Shown here: piece after piece, positions 14,931 to 20,507 of the stretch
How the letters are laid out: each line of letters opens with the position of its first letter
How positions within the stretch are numbered: the stretch's first letter is position 1
Source of the DNA: JAWWBL01 sp033720975
GTDB lineage: Bacteria; Actinomycetota; Acidimicrobiia; Spongiisociales; ZC4RG35
Direction of reading: 5' to 3'
NCBI GenBank assembly: GCA_033720975.1
Contig: JAWWBL010000024.1
Location: 1 to 20,507 of the forward strand
DNA length: 20,507 nt
Made by a program: the position numbers and the translations under genes
The notes under the pieces: generated by a model
Told to the model about the DNA's origin: nothing
What the model saw: the letters and a program-made list of their open reading frames with translations, nothing else
Database searches by the model: none

Positions 14931-15917
14931 ATGGACGAATCGAGACTCGCAGCCGAAGCCAACAGGCTCTTGCCACTGGCAAGACGGGTTCTGCGCCGCT
15001 ATCCGTTCGTGACACGCACGGTTGAACATCTCGAAACCCACTCCAACGTCATGTACCGGGTCGTCGCGGACAATGGGACGCAAATGGTCTTGCGGGTGGG
15101 CACGCCCCATGCCAACACACGTTCGAACATTGCTGTGGAGGTGGCCTGGCTCGATGCGTTGAACCGGGACACTTCACTCGAGGTCGTTCGACCCATCCAC
15201 ACCGCGGACGGGGAGATGATCGTCGACGAGTTCGACGACGACCTGGGTGAGGAGAGATCGTGCGTGTTATTCAGCTGGATACCAGGAACTCCGCTGGCGC
15301 AAGGGGCGGGCTCGTTTGGATACCGTCTTCTCGGCCAGATGTCGGCAAGTCTTCAACTCCACGGTCGGGACTGGTGGCCGGATGAGCCCGTCGAGCTTCG
15401 TCGATGGAATCGTGTCTTCTACTACGGCTCCGACGTAGACCCCGTGATCATCAATGATCCAAACTACGGCCACCTCTTCGATGTCCCCCGGCGCTCGACG
15501 ATCGCCAAAGCGGCGACGGCTTCGGGAACCGTGATCGAGCACTCTTGGTCGGATGCACAGGCTCAGGTCGTGCACGGAGACCTCCACGAATGGAACGTTC
15601 ACATTGCCGGCAGCAGGCTGTACGCGTTCGACTTCGAGGACGTGATGCTTGCGCTGCCCGCCCAGGACGCGGCGATCTCCCTTTATTCGTCTAGGCGGAG
15701 CACACAGAAGCAAGAGATACGTGGAGCCTTCCGCAAGGGGTTTGAGACCGTAGCTCCGTGGCCGCTGGCCGACGAGAGCCAACTGGACGGTTTCCATGCC
15801 GCCCGGCAGATCATGCTCATGAATTACGCGGCCCGAACCTTGCCGATGGATGAGGCCGCCTCATACTTGGATGACGTGATGCCTTGGTTGGAGGCCTATG
15901 TGGCGAGGTACGGATGA
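14931..15917 (+). CDS. APH-fold kinase / phosphotransferase family protein
   Basis: A 328-residue aminoglycoside-phosphotransferase-fold protein. The catalytic Brenner motif HGDLHEWN is at 215-222 (Asp217, Asn222) and the metal-binding segment AFDFED is at 232-237. In the N-lobe, VLRVG (53-57) holds the position of the nucleotide-binding strand, with Arg55 where many kinases have Lys, and Glu70 may be its partner. The fold covers antibiotic kinases as well as choline, homoserine, methylthioribose and protein kinases of the SrkA type, so resistance should not be assumed. The start is ATG 14931 with no clear Shine-Dalgarno sequence. The preceding 119 bases contain imperfect GC-rich inverted repeats but no U-tract terminator. 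The stop lies 1 base before the chosen start of the phosphoribosyltransferase gene, which suggests co-translation. Confidence 0.88.
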   Translation: MDESRLAAEANRLLPLARRVLRRYPFVTRTVEHLETHSNVMYRVVADNGTQMVLRVGTPHANTRSNIAVEVAWLDALNRDTSLEVVRPIHTADGEMIVDEFDDDLGEERSCVLFSWIPGTPLAQGAGSFGYRLLGQMSASLQLHGRDWWPDEPVELRRWNRVFYYGSDVDPVIINDPNYGHLFDVPRRSTIAKAATASGTVIEHSWSDAQAQVVHGDLHEWNVHIAGSRLYAFDFEDVMLALPAQDAAISLYSSRRSTQKQEIRGAFRKGFETVAPWPLADESQLDGFHAARQIMLMNYAARTLPMDEAASYLDDVMPWLEAYVARYG

Positions 15918-15918
15918 C

Positions 15919-16545
15919 GTGAGATTCACCGACCGTCGCCAAGCCGGAGCTCTGCTCGGCGAGGCTGTGGCCCGTCTGGGACCGATTCGGCCTGTCGTGT
16001 TGGGGCTTCCCCGGGGGGGAGTGCCGGTGGCAGCACCGGTGGCCCAGGCCCTCGGCTGTGACCTCGACGTCCTGGTCATCAGGAAGCTGGGAGTCCCTCA
16101 CCAGCCGGAGCTGGCGATGGGTGCGCTTGGAGAGGGAGGGACCATTGTGCGCAACGACGAGGTTCTCCGGTTGGCGGGTGTGTCTCCGGCTCAATTCGAA
16201 CAGGTGGTGATGCGCGAAGAAGCCGAGCTGACCAGGCGTCTGGCCTTATACCGGCCGGACGCCGGCCCTGTGGACGTTGAGGACAAGACGGTGATAGTGG
16301 TTGACGACGGCCTGGCGACAGGCGCCACCGCGAGGGTCGCAGTCGCCGTTTTGCGGGAGAGGTCTCCCGGCCAGGTATGGGTGGCTGTCCCGGTGGCACC
16401 CAGAGACACCAAGGAGGTCATGGAGAATGAGGCCGATCGAGTCATTGTGCTCGAGACGCCCCGCTTCTTTGGCGCGGTGGGTGCCTGGTACGACGAGTTC
16501 AAGCAGACGACAGACGATGAGGTGAGGAGCCTCCTCATTCACTGA
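15919..16545 (+). CDS. Phosphoribosyltransferase-family protein (COG1926-like)
   Basis: A 208-residue type I phosphoribosyltransferase fold. The PRPP-binding loop is VIVVDDGLATGAT at 125-137, and a PRGG turn follows the first strand at 31-34 (VLGLPRGGVPVA). The segment VLVIRKLGVPHQPELAMGAL (51-70) is typical of the uncharacterised COG1926 group, whose base substrate is unknown. GTG 15919 is preferred because members usually begin with a short MRF-D-R start. ATG 15898 is in frame and would add 7 residues and overlap the kinase gene. The close packing with the upstream APH-fold kinase gene suggests a two-gene operon, possibly nucleoside or phosphosugar salvage, though that is only inference. 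Confidence 0.87.
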   Translation: MRFTDRRQAGALLGEAVARLGPIRPVVLGLPRGGVPVAAPVAQALGCDLDVLVIRKLGVPHQPELAMGALGEGGTIVRNDEVLRLAGVSPAQFEQVVMREEAELTRRLALYRPDAGPVDVEDKTVIVVDDGLATGATARVAVAVLRERSPGQVWVAVPVAPRDTKEVMENEADRVIVLETPRFFGAVGAWYDEFKQTTDDEVRSLLIH

Positions 16546-16568
16546 GCTACGGTTGCGGCCTTGCCACT

Positions 16569-16576
16569 AGGGAGGA
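16569..16576 (+). promoter_or_regulatory. Ribosome binding site deciding a GTG start
   Basis: AGGGAGGA lies 5 bases before GTG 16582. It rules against the in-frame TTG at 16561, which would place this site inside the gene. Confidence 0.75.
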
Positions 16577-16581
16577 TTGCC

Positions 16582-16989
16582 GTGCCGTCATTGGAATTGC
16601 TCTGCACTGTCGAGGCGAGCGTCGGCATGAGCGTGCTCGGGAAGTCGCCAGCCGGAATGCGGATCGACTTCCCGTTTGAGGGAACTGCCACCGGCCCTCA
16701 CTGGGAAGGGGAACGCCCGATCAAGGGCATTGACTATGTGACCGTGAGAGCCGACGGGAACATGGATCTCGACATTCACGGCGTGATCGGCGAGAAGAAA
16801 GAGGCCGTCTCCTACCGGGGCGCCGGCGTCTCCATTGCCAACCCCGATCGGTCCGCCGATCCCAAGGAACTGATCACGTTCCAGACAGGCAACGATGATC
16901 TCTCTTGGCTCAACGATGAGATTGGCGTGGCCTTTGGCCACGGGGAGTCCGGAAAACTGACCCTCACCATCTACGTCGTCAAGCCCTGA
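16582..16989 (+). CDS. DUF3237 family protein
   Basis: A 135-residue protein matching the DUF3237 pattern: an N-terminal strand (LELLCTVEASVG), a Gly/Arg turn with an FEGTATGPHWEG loop at about 33-44, DYVTVRADGNMDLDIHG at about 51-67, and the C-terminal FQTGNDDLSWLNDEIGVAFG at about 101-120. The family forms a small beta-barrel, and its biochemical role is not established; members are often near genes for breakdown of organic acids and aromatics. GTG 16582 is set by the strong ribosome site. The gene follows the phosphoribosyltransferase by 36 bases and ends 6 bases from the convergent enoyl-CoA hydratase/isomerase gene, whose acyl-CoA chemistry may or may not be related. Confidence 0.88.
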   Translation: MPSLELLCTVEASVGMSVLGKSPAGMRIDFPFEGTATGPHWEGERPIKGIDYVTVRADGNMDLDIHGVIGEKKEAVSYRGAGVSIANPDRSADPKELITFQTGNDDLSWLNDEIGVAFGHGESGKLTLTIYVVKP

Positions 16990-16995
16990 ACGGCT

Positions 16996-17778
16996 TCAGT
17001 TCCCTGGTTCGCGGTAGTTGGGGAGCCGCTTCTCCATAAAGGCGCGTACCCCTTCCATGTGCTCGGGGGTGGCGCCAAGACGGGCCTGCTCCTCCCTCTC
17101 GGCCGCTAATGCTCGATCGAAGCCGACCTCGGCTGACCCACGGATCAGCTTGCGGGTCGTCACCAACGAGTCGGGGACGAGGTCAGCCACCGAGGCTGCG
17201 ACTTCCACTGCCCTCTCGACCACCAAGTCGTCTTCCACGACATCGAGGCAGAGGCCCAGCTCACGGGCTTCCTCGGCGTGCAGCCGGCGGTTAGTCAGGG
17301 CCAACTCCAGGGCTCGCGAGACGCCGACATGAGCCGGCAGCAGCCACGTGGTGCCGGAGTCGGGCACCAGGCCGATTGCGGTGAACGCCATGGTGATCGA
17401 TGCTGACTTTGCCATCACTCTGAGGTCGCATCCCAGAGCCACACCCAACCCTGCGCCCGCGGCAACACCGTTGACAGCCGCCACGGTGGGCACCCGGCAG
17501 TTGGTCAAGGCTGCGACCACGGGGTGAAACACCGTGTCGAGGACCCGCCCCAGGTCCGGGCCATGCGATTCATAGTCCTCGAGCAGCTCGGCCAGGTCTG
17601 CGCCCGATGAGAAGGCTTTCCCCTCCCCGGTGATCACGACGGCCCTCGCCTCGGTTCCCGCCCGCTCCAAGGCCGCTACCAGCGATGCCGACATCTCGGC
17701 GCTTATCGCATTGAATCGGTCCGGGCGATTCAGGGTCACCACCGCGACGTCTGTTTCAAGTCGATATTCGGTGCTCAT
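16996..17778 (-). CDS. Enoyl-CoA hydratase/isomerase family protein, PaaG-like
   Basis: A 260-residue crotonase-fold enzyme acting on acyl-CoA thioesters. The oxyanion-hole segments are AFSSGADL (55-62) and NGVAAGAGLGVALGCDL (103-119). Neither of the two catalytic glutamates of classical hydratases is present: the first position is Gly in this motif and the second falls in AFTAIG. Instead the GLVPDSGTTWLLP segment (136-148) carries Asp140, as in PaaG-type ring-opening or double-bond isomerases. An isomerase is therefore more likely than a hydratase. ATG 17778 is supported by GAGGAGG just upstream; an open frame back to 17883 has no similar support. No other phenylacetate or beta-oxidation gene is nearby. 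It is divergent from the HU gene across 123 bp. Confidence 0.9.
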   Translation of the reverse strand: MSTEYRLETDVAVVTLNRPDRFNAISAEMSASLVAALERAGTEARAVVITGEGKAFSSGADLAELLEDYESHGPDLGRVLDTVFHPVVAALTNCRVPTVAAVNGVAAGAGLGVALGCDLRVMAKSASITMAFTAIGLVPDSGTTWLLPAHVGVSRALELALTNRRLHAEEARELGLCLDVVEDDLVVERAVEVAASVADLVPDSLVTTRKLIRGSAEVGFDRALAAEREEQARLGATPEHMEGVRAFMEKRLPNYREPGN

Positions 17779-17781
17779 TTG

Positions 17782-17788
17782 CCTCCTC
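17782..17788 (-). promoter_or_regulatory. Ribosome binding site of the PaaG-like gene
   Basis: GAGGAGG on the minus strand lies 3 bases from ATG 17778. The spacing is short but the match is strong, and it rules out the longer frame starting at 17883. Confidence 0.6.
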
Positions 17789-17890
17789 AATCTCGCGAAT
17801 CGTAAATCGCAAGAAATGCCGTCGCGGTTGGGCTTTTCCCCTAACGTGTCCCTCAGTCGCCGCACCAGATAGCGCGAAATCACCGACCCA

Positions 17891-17899
17891 AAGGAGGGG
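17891..17899 (+). promoter_or_regulatory. Strong ribosome binding site of the HU-family gene
   Basis: AAGGAGGGG lies 2 bases before GTG 17902, with the AGGAGG core 5 bases from it. It suggests high translation, as expected for a nucleoid protein. TAACGT at 17842-17847 is a possible -10 box, but no -35 box is evident. Confidence 0.65.
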
Positions 17900-17901
17900 C
17901 C

Positions 17902-18195
17902 GTGAACAAATCCGAGATGGCTGACAAGCTCGCGGGGAAGGCCGACATCTCAAAGGCCAAGGCGGGCGAGATCATAGAACACATCTTCTCGACCAAGGAT
18001 GGCGAGGGGATAATCGCCGTCGAGCTCGACGCCGGCCGCAAGGTCAACATCACGGGCTTTGGCACTTTCAGCACCAAACAACGCGCCGGCCGTCAGGGCC
18101 GCAACCCTGCCACCGGTGAGACCATCTGGATCCCAGAGAAGAAGTATGCCCACTTCAGCGCCTCGAAAGGCCTGAAGGACAGGGTTGCGATGTAG
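17902..18195 (+). CDS. HU-family DNA-binding protein
   Basis: A 97-residue nucleoid-associated protein of the HU/IHF family, which binds and bends DNA as a dimer. The N-terminal MNKSEMADKLAGKA helix, the core GFGTF turn (52-56) and the DNA-gripping arm with GRNPATGE (66-73, including the intercalating-Pro RNP) are all visible, followed by FSASKGLKD at the C-terminus. Compared with typical HU, the segment between the second helix and GFGTF (about 23-51, including STKDGEGI) is about 7 residues longer. There is no Lys/Ala-rich tail of the mycobacterial HupB type. GTG 17902 has a strong ribosome site, and the gene is followed by a clear intrinsic terminator, so it is probably monocistronic and well expressed. 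Confidence 0.93.
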   Translation: MNKSEMADKLAGKADISKAKAGEIIEHIFSTKDGEGIIAVELDAGRKVNITGFGTFSTKQRAGRQGRNPATGETIWIPEKKYAHFSASKGLKDRVAM

Positions 18196-18217
18196 GGGCC
18201 TTCTAAGGTCATATGCG

Positions 18218-18248
18218 AACGGCGGGCCCCAGGCCCGCCGTTTTGTTT
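18218..18248 (+). terminator. Intrinsic terminator after the HU-family gene
   Basis: A perfect 11-bp stem (AACGGCGGGCC pairing with GGCCCGCCGTT) with a CCA loop is followed by a T-rich run ending in GTTT. It lies 23 bases after the HU stop and just before the GDPD promoter. There is no matching A-rich run on the other side, so it appears one-directional. Confidence 0.9.
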
Positions 18249-18254
18249 GCCCAG

Positions 18255-18282
18255 TTGAGATGAGACCTGCCCGGGGTACCGT
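18255..18282 (+). promoter_or_regulatory. Promoter of the GDPD operon (leaderless)
   Basis: TTGAGA (18255-18260), a 16-base spacer and TACCGT (18277-18282) form a credible -35/-10 pair. ATG 18289 follows 6 bases later, so transcription would start at the start codon. No Shine-Dalgarno sequence is present. Confidence 0.6.
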
Positions 18283-18288
18283 TCACGT

Positions 18289-19083
18289 ATGCGACTTGAC
18301 CCCGACCGCTGGCGCCCTCCCGTTGCGATAGCGCATCGTGGCAGTCGCCTTCTTTGGCCCGAGAACACCATGGTGGCCTTCGAGGGAGCGACCGAGCTCG
18401 GCTACCGGCATCTCGAGACCGATCTCCACGTCACGGCCGACGGTGTTGTGGTGTGCATTCACGATCCGACAGTCGACCGAACAACGAATGGCCGCGGCCC
18501 TGTGGAACGGTTCACCTTCGACGAGCTCTCCAAACTGGATGCCGGGTATCGCCACCATGGTCCGAGTGGCTATGGATTCCGCGAATCGGGCGCGCAGGTA
18601 CCCAGCCTCGAAGAGGTCGTCTCCAAGTTTCCCGAGGCGTCCTTCGTGGTTGACATGAAGGCTGACTCCGTCGTCCAGCCTCTCGCCTCACTGATCCGAC
18701 GCCTCGAGCTGGAGGAGCGCCTGATTGTCGGGGCATTCAGCGATGACCGGCTCGAGATGTTTCGGCAGGCGAGCGGTGGGGGGGTGGCGACTTCGACGGG
18801 TCCTGCATTGACACGTCTTTGGGTTATCGCCTCCCGCATGGGACGGGGAGCAGGCGGTGCCGCGCAGGCGTTGCAGGTGCCGACTCAGATAAGAGGCGTC
18901 CGCATCGTCGACCAGAAGCTCATCGAGGCGGCGCACGAGACCGGGCTTCAGGTTCACGTCTGGACGGTGAACGATCGGTACGAGATGGAACGGTTGTTGG
19001 ACCTCGGGGTTGACGGCGTTGTGACCGATCGAATCGATGTCCTCAAAGAGGTTCTCGCCGAGCGTGGTGAGTGGCCCAAATGA
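18289..19083 (+). CDS. Glycerophosphodiester phosphodiesterase
   Basis: A 264-residue GDPD-family TIM-barrel enzyme that hydrolyses glycerophosphodiesters to glycerol 3-phosphate and an alcohol. The metal and catalytic residues are visible in AHRG (His16, Arg17), PENT (24-27), ETDLHVTADG (Glu43, Asp45) and HDPTVDRTT (His58). The late strands read VHVWTVNDRYEMERLLDLGVD and GVVTDRID, as in the family. There is no signal peptide, so it is cytoplasmic. It is the first gene of a three-gene operon, with the next start overlapping its stop (ATGA). Membrane phospholipid turnover is the likely context; the exact substrate is not predictable. Confidence 0.94.
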   Translation: MRLDPDRWRPPVAIAHRGSRLLWPENTMVAFEGATELGYRHLETDLHVTADGVVVCIHDPTVDRTTNGRGPVERFTFDELSKLDAGYRHHGPSGYGFRESGAQVPSLEEVVSKFPEASFVVDMKADSVVQPLASLIRRLELEERLIVGAFSDDRLEMFRQASGGGVATSTGPALTRLWVIASRMGRGAGGAAQALQVPTQIRGVRIVDQKLIEAAHETGLQVHVWTVNDRYEMERLLDLGVDGVVTDRIDVLKEVLAERGEWPK

Positions 19084-19583
19084 GAGTGATCGCAGCCGCC
19101 GTTCTGGCGGCAGTCGAGTTGGGAGGAGCCTTTGGAGCTGCTACCGCCACCGTTGACGCGATCGATGCCCGGTCGATGACAGTCGAGATCTCCGTCGAAG
19201 TGACCGTGAGCGCGCAGGCCGTTGTCGCCCACCTCTCCCTGCCCGGTGAGGAGGCGCAGGTGGTGTCCCTCCTCGACCGCGGCGGTGGCGTTTTCGGAAT
19301 CAGGACCGAGCTCGAGCCAAAGAACTACATAGTCGTGTTCGAAGTCCTCGGGCCCGAGGGCGCCCTCTCAGATCCGAAGAGCCTTGCCGAGATGGGTGCA
19401 GACTTCTCGGTGGGCGGCGGGGACGCCGCCCCCTCCGATGGGGAGCGCCTGGATCCAGAGACCCGCAAGTCCGGCTGGCTGGCCCTCGCCCTCGCCGCCG
19501 CAGCATTGTCGGCTCTGGCATTCTGGGCGCTGGGCGGGGCGGACAACGGCGGATCGACAGAGGGCTCCTCCGAGGAGGAGTGA
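19080..19583 (+). CDS. Secreted or membrane protein of unknown function
   Basis: A 167-residue protein with an N-terminal signal-like segment (MRVIAAAVLAAV, to about residue 24), a predicted exported domain of about 105 residues rich in beta-type sequence (VTVSAQAVVAHLSLPG at 41-56, NYIVVFEVLGPEG at 82-94), one C-terminal membrane helix (about 131-153) and an acidic tail ending in EEE. Arg129-Lys130 on the predicted outer side of the helix and an acidic inner tail do not fit the positive-inside rule well, so the topology is uncertain. ATG 19080 overlaps the GDPD stop, and its own stop overlaps the GNAT start. I recognise no named family. Co-expression with a phospholipid-related enzyme hints at an envelope role but does not prove it. 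Confidence 0.75.
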   Translation: MRVIAAAVLAAVELGGAFGAATATVDAIDARSMTVEISVEVTVSAQAVVAHLSLPGEEAQVVSLLDRGGGVFGIRTELEPKNYIVVFEVLGPEGALSDPKSLAEMGADFSVGGGDAAPSDGERLDPETRKSGWLALALAAAALSALAFWALGGADNGGSTEGSSEEE

Positions 19584-20098
19584 TGGTGCGGCCAGCCGCG
19601 CCCGAAGACGCGGCCGCGCTCGCCGACGTCCACGTCACTTCCTGGCAGGCCACTTACCGCGGCGTCTTCGATGACGACTTCCTCGAAAGTCTGGACCGAG
19701 GGACCCGTGCGGTGTGGTTCGAGGCAAGGATCGGCAGCGGCGCGTCGATCCTTGTCGATCCCGACGAGCGTCCGAAGGGCTTTTGCTGGTATGGAAAACC
19801 TCTGGCTGACGAAGAAGAGGAGGACTGGGCGGAGGTGTACGCGATCTACGTCCATCCTGAAGCATGGGGTGAGGGTCACGGGCACCGGCTGCTAGCAGCC
19901 GCTGTGCGTGACATGACCGAATTGGGATACGACGGTGTGTTTTTGTGGGTTCTCGACAGGAACGAGAGGGCGCGCTCCTTCTACGAGAGGCAGGGGTGGC
20001 AGCTCGCTCCTCAGCTCAAGCTCGAGGAGATCGGAGGGATGCAGGTCACCGAGGTCCGGTATCAGCTCGATCTAGGAGAGCGCTCTCAACCCGGGTGA
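19583..20098 (+). CDS. GNAT family N-acetyltransferase
   Basis: A 171-residue GCN5-related acetyltransferase. It has the N-terminal MVRPAAPEDAAALADVHVTSWQATY start typical of the family, the acetyl-CoA-binding strand and loop YAIYVHPEAWGEGHGHRLL at about 95-113 (a Gly-rich Q/RxxGxG/A-type motif), and a C-terminal LDRNERARSFYERQGW at about 138-153. ATG 19583 overlaps the previous stop (TGATG) and has GAGGAG 5 bases upstream; GTG 19580 and 19586 are alternatives. It is the last gene of the GDPD operon. Its 3' end overlaps the 3' end of the convergent ispD-like gene by 53 bp. The acetyl acceptor is unknown. Confidence 0.92.
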   Translation: MVRPAAPEDAAALADVHVTSWQATYRGVFDDDFLESLDRGTRAVWFEARIGSGASILVDPDERPKGFCWYGKPLADEEEEDWAEVYAIYVHPEAWGEGHGHRLLAAAVRDMTELGYDGVFLWVLDRNERARSFYERQGWQLAPQLKLEEIGGMQVTEVRYQLDLGERSQPG

Positions 20099-20507
20099 GG
20101 TCGGTCGGATAGGTGATCTTCATATTCGTCTCTTCTCCTGGAACGGTTGTGACCCTGCTGTCGGTGAACCGGAGCACCAACTCGACCGTGTCTTGGCCCG
20201 ACACACCTTCCCGGGCTGCGCAGGCGTAGGCGTCCCGCAACACTTCGGCGCGGAAAACCTGGGGTGTCTGCACCGTGACTACGTCGCTGATGACCTGCTT
20301 GGACTCTCGCTCGATCGCAAACCCTTCCGGCGACAGGGCTGGGACGGCCCCGCCAACGGCCGCCGCTCGGTTGAACAAAGCTTCAATCAGCTGGGGTGTT
20401 GTCCCGGGGCGGGCTCCGTCGTGAATGCCGATCAGTTCGATATCGGGCCCCACCGCGGCGAGCCCCGCCATCTCGCTGGCGGTCCGGGTCGGCCCCCCTG
20501 GTATCAG
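20046..20507 (-). CDS. ispD: 2-C-methyl-D-erythritol 4-phosphate cytidylyltransferase (N-terminus beyond window)
   Basis: The 3' part of a nucleotidyltransferase gene that enters from the right edge, with 153 codons visible. The frame stays open to 20507, so the N-terminus with the Gly-rich CTP loop is outside. Visible IspD features are PGGPTRTASEMAGL near the edge (Arg and Ser of the GG-x-x-R-x-x-S element), HDGARP, VQTPQVFR, and the C-terminal GEETNMKITYPTDL. IspD makes CDP-methylerythritol in the non-mevalonate isoprenoid pathway. Related TarI-type enzymes share the fold, and without the N-terminus they are less firmly excluded. The last codons overlap the 3' end of the convergent GNAT gene by 53 bp. 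Confidence 0.87.
   Translation of the reverse strand: MIPGGPTRTASEMAGLAAVGPDIELIGIHDGARPGTTPQLIEALFNRAAAVGGAVPALSPEGFAIERESKQVISDVVTVQTPQVFRAEVLRDAYACAAREGVSGQDTVELVLRFTDSRVTTVPGEETNMKITYPTDLTRVESALLDRADTGPR

Noticed and set aside
14931..15917. Aminoglycoside resistance gene
   Set aside because: Only the general APH fold is evident. The fold includes many metabolic kinases, base composition resembles the neighbours and there are no mobile elements.

Overview
The window is about 20.5 kb of compact, GC-rich bacterial chromosome. Its gene style points to Actinomycetota, plausibly an uncultivated Acidimicrobiia-type lineage: GTG and TTG starts, several apparently leaderless genes with a TAnnnT box just before the start codon, a MutT1-type Nudix/histidine-phosphatase fusion and an MmpL/RND exporter. 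This placement is an inference from gene content and style. No rRNA, tRNA, CRISPR array, insertion sequence, phage gene or integrase was found. The longest gap between genes is about 125 bp, so no stretch over 300 bp lacks a gene.

Layout. Positions 1-1600 (minus) hold an ECF sigma factor and a translationally coupled, membrane-anchored protein that runs off the left edge. Positions 1708-4059 (minus) encode a HerA/DUF87-type ATPase with a coiled-coil C-terminus. A 126-bp divergent region with an 18-bp palindrome separates it from a two-gene heterodimeric ABC exporter (4186-7736, plus). Positions 7741-8619, 8650-8874 and 8924-11005 (all minus) encode a MutT1-like sanitising enzyme, a small zinc-ribbon-like protein and a fused alpha-beta 2-oxoacid dehydrogenase E1. 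Divergent from E1, the plus strand carries a HisC-like aminotransferase (11077), an MmpL/RND exporter (12232), an APH-fold kinase (14931), a COG1926-type phosphoribosyltransferase (15919) and a DUF3237 protein (16582). An enoyl-CoA hydratase/isomerase (minus, 16996-17778) faces the DUF3237 gene. It is divergent from a small HU-family protein (17902-18195), which ends in a clear intrinsic terminator. The last plus-strand operon (18289-20098) encodes a glycerophosphodiester phosphodiesterase, a secreted or membrane protein of unknown function and a GNAT acetyltransferase, joined by overlapping stop and start codons. The C-terminal part of an IspD-like cytidylyltransferase (minus) enters from the right edge and overlaps the GNAT gene tail-to-tail.

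Most genes are housekeeping, transport or general metabolism, and I see no multi-gene cassette that looks like a new defence or mobile system. The items most worth checking are: the unusual sigma/membrane-protein pair; the complementary degeneracy of the two ABC subunits together with the palindrome over their promoter; the loss of the Asp-Tyr pair in one half of the RND exporter; the repeated leaderless-promoter geometry; and the stand-alone HerA-like ATPase.
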